In this document: positions 61,831-64,000 of the stretch, in pieces | Layout: every line of letters begins with the position of its first letter | Numbering within the stretch: position 1 is the first letter of the stretch | Assembly (NCBI GenBank): GCA_026874595.1 | Contig: CM049315.1 | Span: 13,702,664 to 13,766,663, forward strand | Length of the DNA: 64,000 bases | Direction: 5' to 3' | Source of the DNA: Sipunculus nudus | Lineage: Eukaryota; Annelida; Sipuncula; Golfingiida; Sipunculidae | Notes under the pieces: generated by a model | The model's database searches: none | The model's input: only the letters and a program-made list of their open reading frames with translations | Told to the model about the DNA's origin: nothing | Program-made: the position numbers and the translations under genes

Positions 61831-64000
61831 GTTACACCGGTACAATTCACGATATATTTTGCCTGCTGTATCGCCGAAAAACAGACACTTTTACTGATGA
61901 AAATGAAAGATTTTTTTTTTTATTTTAGGTCGTCAAACGCAGCAAAAAAACAATATAAGCCTTAAAACAATATAAAATGTATCAGACGTGGCACCATTGC
62001 TCAAAATCATTGTATGGATATTGGAAGGGAAATATTTATAAAATAATTTTTTATAAACTAAAACAGTTAATCCTCAGCGTCTTAATTAAGAAATGACCCG
62101 CATAGAAAGGCTGTCGTCAGTTGGTATCGTGTATCGATTTAGCGTAATGTAATATCTAAATTGAAGACGTGGATACACGACCCAGAAGATATTTTCTTGG
62201 ACTTATAAATATACTTCTTTGAATCGCGACGCCAGTTATACGGAAAAATTTACTGCACTGGCCGTCCATCCAATGCAAGGATATGGCTTTACACAGCCGG
62301 TAATCTTCACATCTGCACACTGGCACATCGGACATGCATTTATTGTGAATGTATAACCAAAACCTAAATATATCTATGGTAACCTCCATCATTTCCTGAG
62401 CTTAACACGAAGTAAGAGCGCATGTTGTAAGAAAAGATGAAAATATTTGTTTCCTTTTCAGGACTTTCAGCGCGGTATTCAGTATGCCAAGTACTGCCAC
62501 TATGACATCGCGGCGGCCTCCCTCTACATGTTTTGTTCCTGTCTGATCAAACATTTAACTAGCCCCAGGCACCGACTTAGTCCATGTTCAGTCTGTTTAA
62601 TCTAATGTACAACTGTATATTATCGCTCCCTCCCTCCTTCCCTGAATATTGTATGTCCCGATCAGGGATTTTTCCCTTTATTTCTATTTTCTCACTTTCG
62701 ACCACACTCGGTTACATCGGTGACATCTTATAGTTGGAATTTATTTCTCTCTGGACATTTTTTTCCCCTTCTTCTTTCCACCTGTCCCCCTCTTCATTTC
62801 TAAAGATATCATTTCCAATTTCTCAGGATTCCCCTTTCTAACATTAAGTTGAAGCACTACTCATATTTATAAACTATAGGCCTATAACGATACCTCCCTT
62901 TTCGGACAATTTTTTTATATCATATTTTACTACAGACTACGCCTGGCGGGGGGTACCATGTCTCTATAATCTATTCTTATCTCAAATTTATCTCGCCGAA
63001 GGCCAGTTCTGCCAGGTTTTACTTATGCCTTGTTCATATATATTTATATTTTATCTGGCTTCAGACATAGGCAGCTACAACCCTGACGTTCCTGAACTGG
63101 AGTCCTAGTACGCACATACCGAGCCATCGACCAGCGTGAAATTGAAGACCACGTTTCATTTACTGAGCCGCGTAAAGCGCTGACTGCCTCAGCCCTGCCG
63201 TCCAAGTCCCCATCTGCTTTACCAGGCAAAGAAAGCTGTAAATACCACTGTCTGCTGGCCACGGCTTCACCTGTTACTCAATACATTCACTTTACAAGCC
63301 AATTTCCTGACCTTTATTTCACTACGTTCGGCACCTGTATCACTGAGACACTGACCACCGTGGTCGTGATATTTTGATGTGATGAATGTTTTTCATCTGT
63401 CATGGTATTCTTTTGACCTTCTCGCTGGAAGATTTAATTCAAATGATATTATTATGCACGTAAAGTATAAAAATAACATCAGAAAAGTATAAATGTCAGC
63501 ATGCAGGCATACATTTAAGATATACGGTTTTATCTATAATATAAACTAGTGTCAAGTACACTGCTCATTCATGGGGGGTATTAGTTTAGGGGTATTACCG
63601 AAAGGTGTCGCTAGTTATTTGCTATGCCTGTTAATACATTTTGAAAATAACAATGACAAAATCATTGTAAACTGACTGACGTTGTTTTACCTTTTTCCAT
63701 GACTGAAACACACAAACTAAGGAGCTTTAACACGGAAATCTACAACTAAAAGATAAAACTAATTTGTTATTAGAACATGTATGTGTGACTTATTCTGGCA
63801 CAAGTCCCCAAGATCGGGTGGGTTAGCTGTCCAGTCCGAGATTTGGCTCCAAAACTAACGGTGGAACATGCATATAAAATTTTCAAATATAAATAAAAGG
63901 AGGGGAATACATGGAGAGCCATGATATATGTTATCAAGCGGGCCCAGCCTATATCTATCCGACCCTGTATGAACCTATGACAGCCTGTGCGATAAACTCA
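61831..64000. other. No confident gene
   Basis: AT-rich with a pyrimidine-rich block at about 62625-62835. The minus frame 62156-62392 contains VPVCRCEDYRLCKAI, discussed in the findings. No tandem repeat or RNA gene was identified up to the window end. Confidence 0.4.

Overview
The window reads as non-coding eukaryotic (animal) DNA. It is AT-rich, has no ORF longer than about 275 codons, and every one of the longest ORFs is an artefact of reading through tandem repeats. There are no operons, no rRNA, no convincing free-standing tRNA gene and no CRISPR array. Three things point weakly to a lophotrochozoan, probably a bivalve mollusc: abundant TGACCTTGACC-type dispersed repeats, GGACGGACGGAC-type repeat ends, and tRNA-headed SINEs carrying a widespread animal SINE core. 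This assignment is an inference, not proven by any gene.

Layout. Six unrelated minisatellite families occupy about a quarter of the window: a 37-39 bp unit cut by the left edge (1-183), a 72 bp unit (3345-5815, decaying to 6270), a 61 bp unit (19968-24781), a 52 bp unit (25907-31290), a 39 bp unit (about 36735-37800) and a 57 bp unit (47421-48765). Five show duplication at a second level. The 52 bp array has three levels: 52 bp monomers, then 244/296/348/400 bp blocks, then a 1044 bp super-block. Microsatellites (poly-C, AT, GA, AAT/CAT) sit beside several arrays.

Mobile DNA fills other parts. A solo-LTR-like element at 12246-13051 has a diverged inverted relative at 2886-3318. Two same-strand copies of a composite element rich in TGACCT half-sites lie at 13536-15280 and 38053-40109; the second is interrupted by a SINE and a TA microsatellite. 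There is also a reverse-oriented SINE at 54908-55122, a palindromic MITE-like element at 33010-33340, and the C-terminal end of a non-LTR retrotransposon ORF on the minus strand at 59618-59995, which has an internal stop.

Genes. No complete gene is visible. I list short open segments bounded by good splice-like signals as candidate exons (best: 19226-19316 minus, 36069-36289 plus, 45889-45979 plus, 34766-34870 plus). All are low confidence, none matches a family I can name, and they cannot be joined into one model from this window. The window is best described as intergenic or intronic DNA dominated by satellite expansion and old transposons. I found no new multi-gene system. The most unusual material is the nested higher-order repeat structure and a set of half-site inverted repeats with a constant 11-nt spacer.
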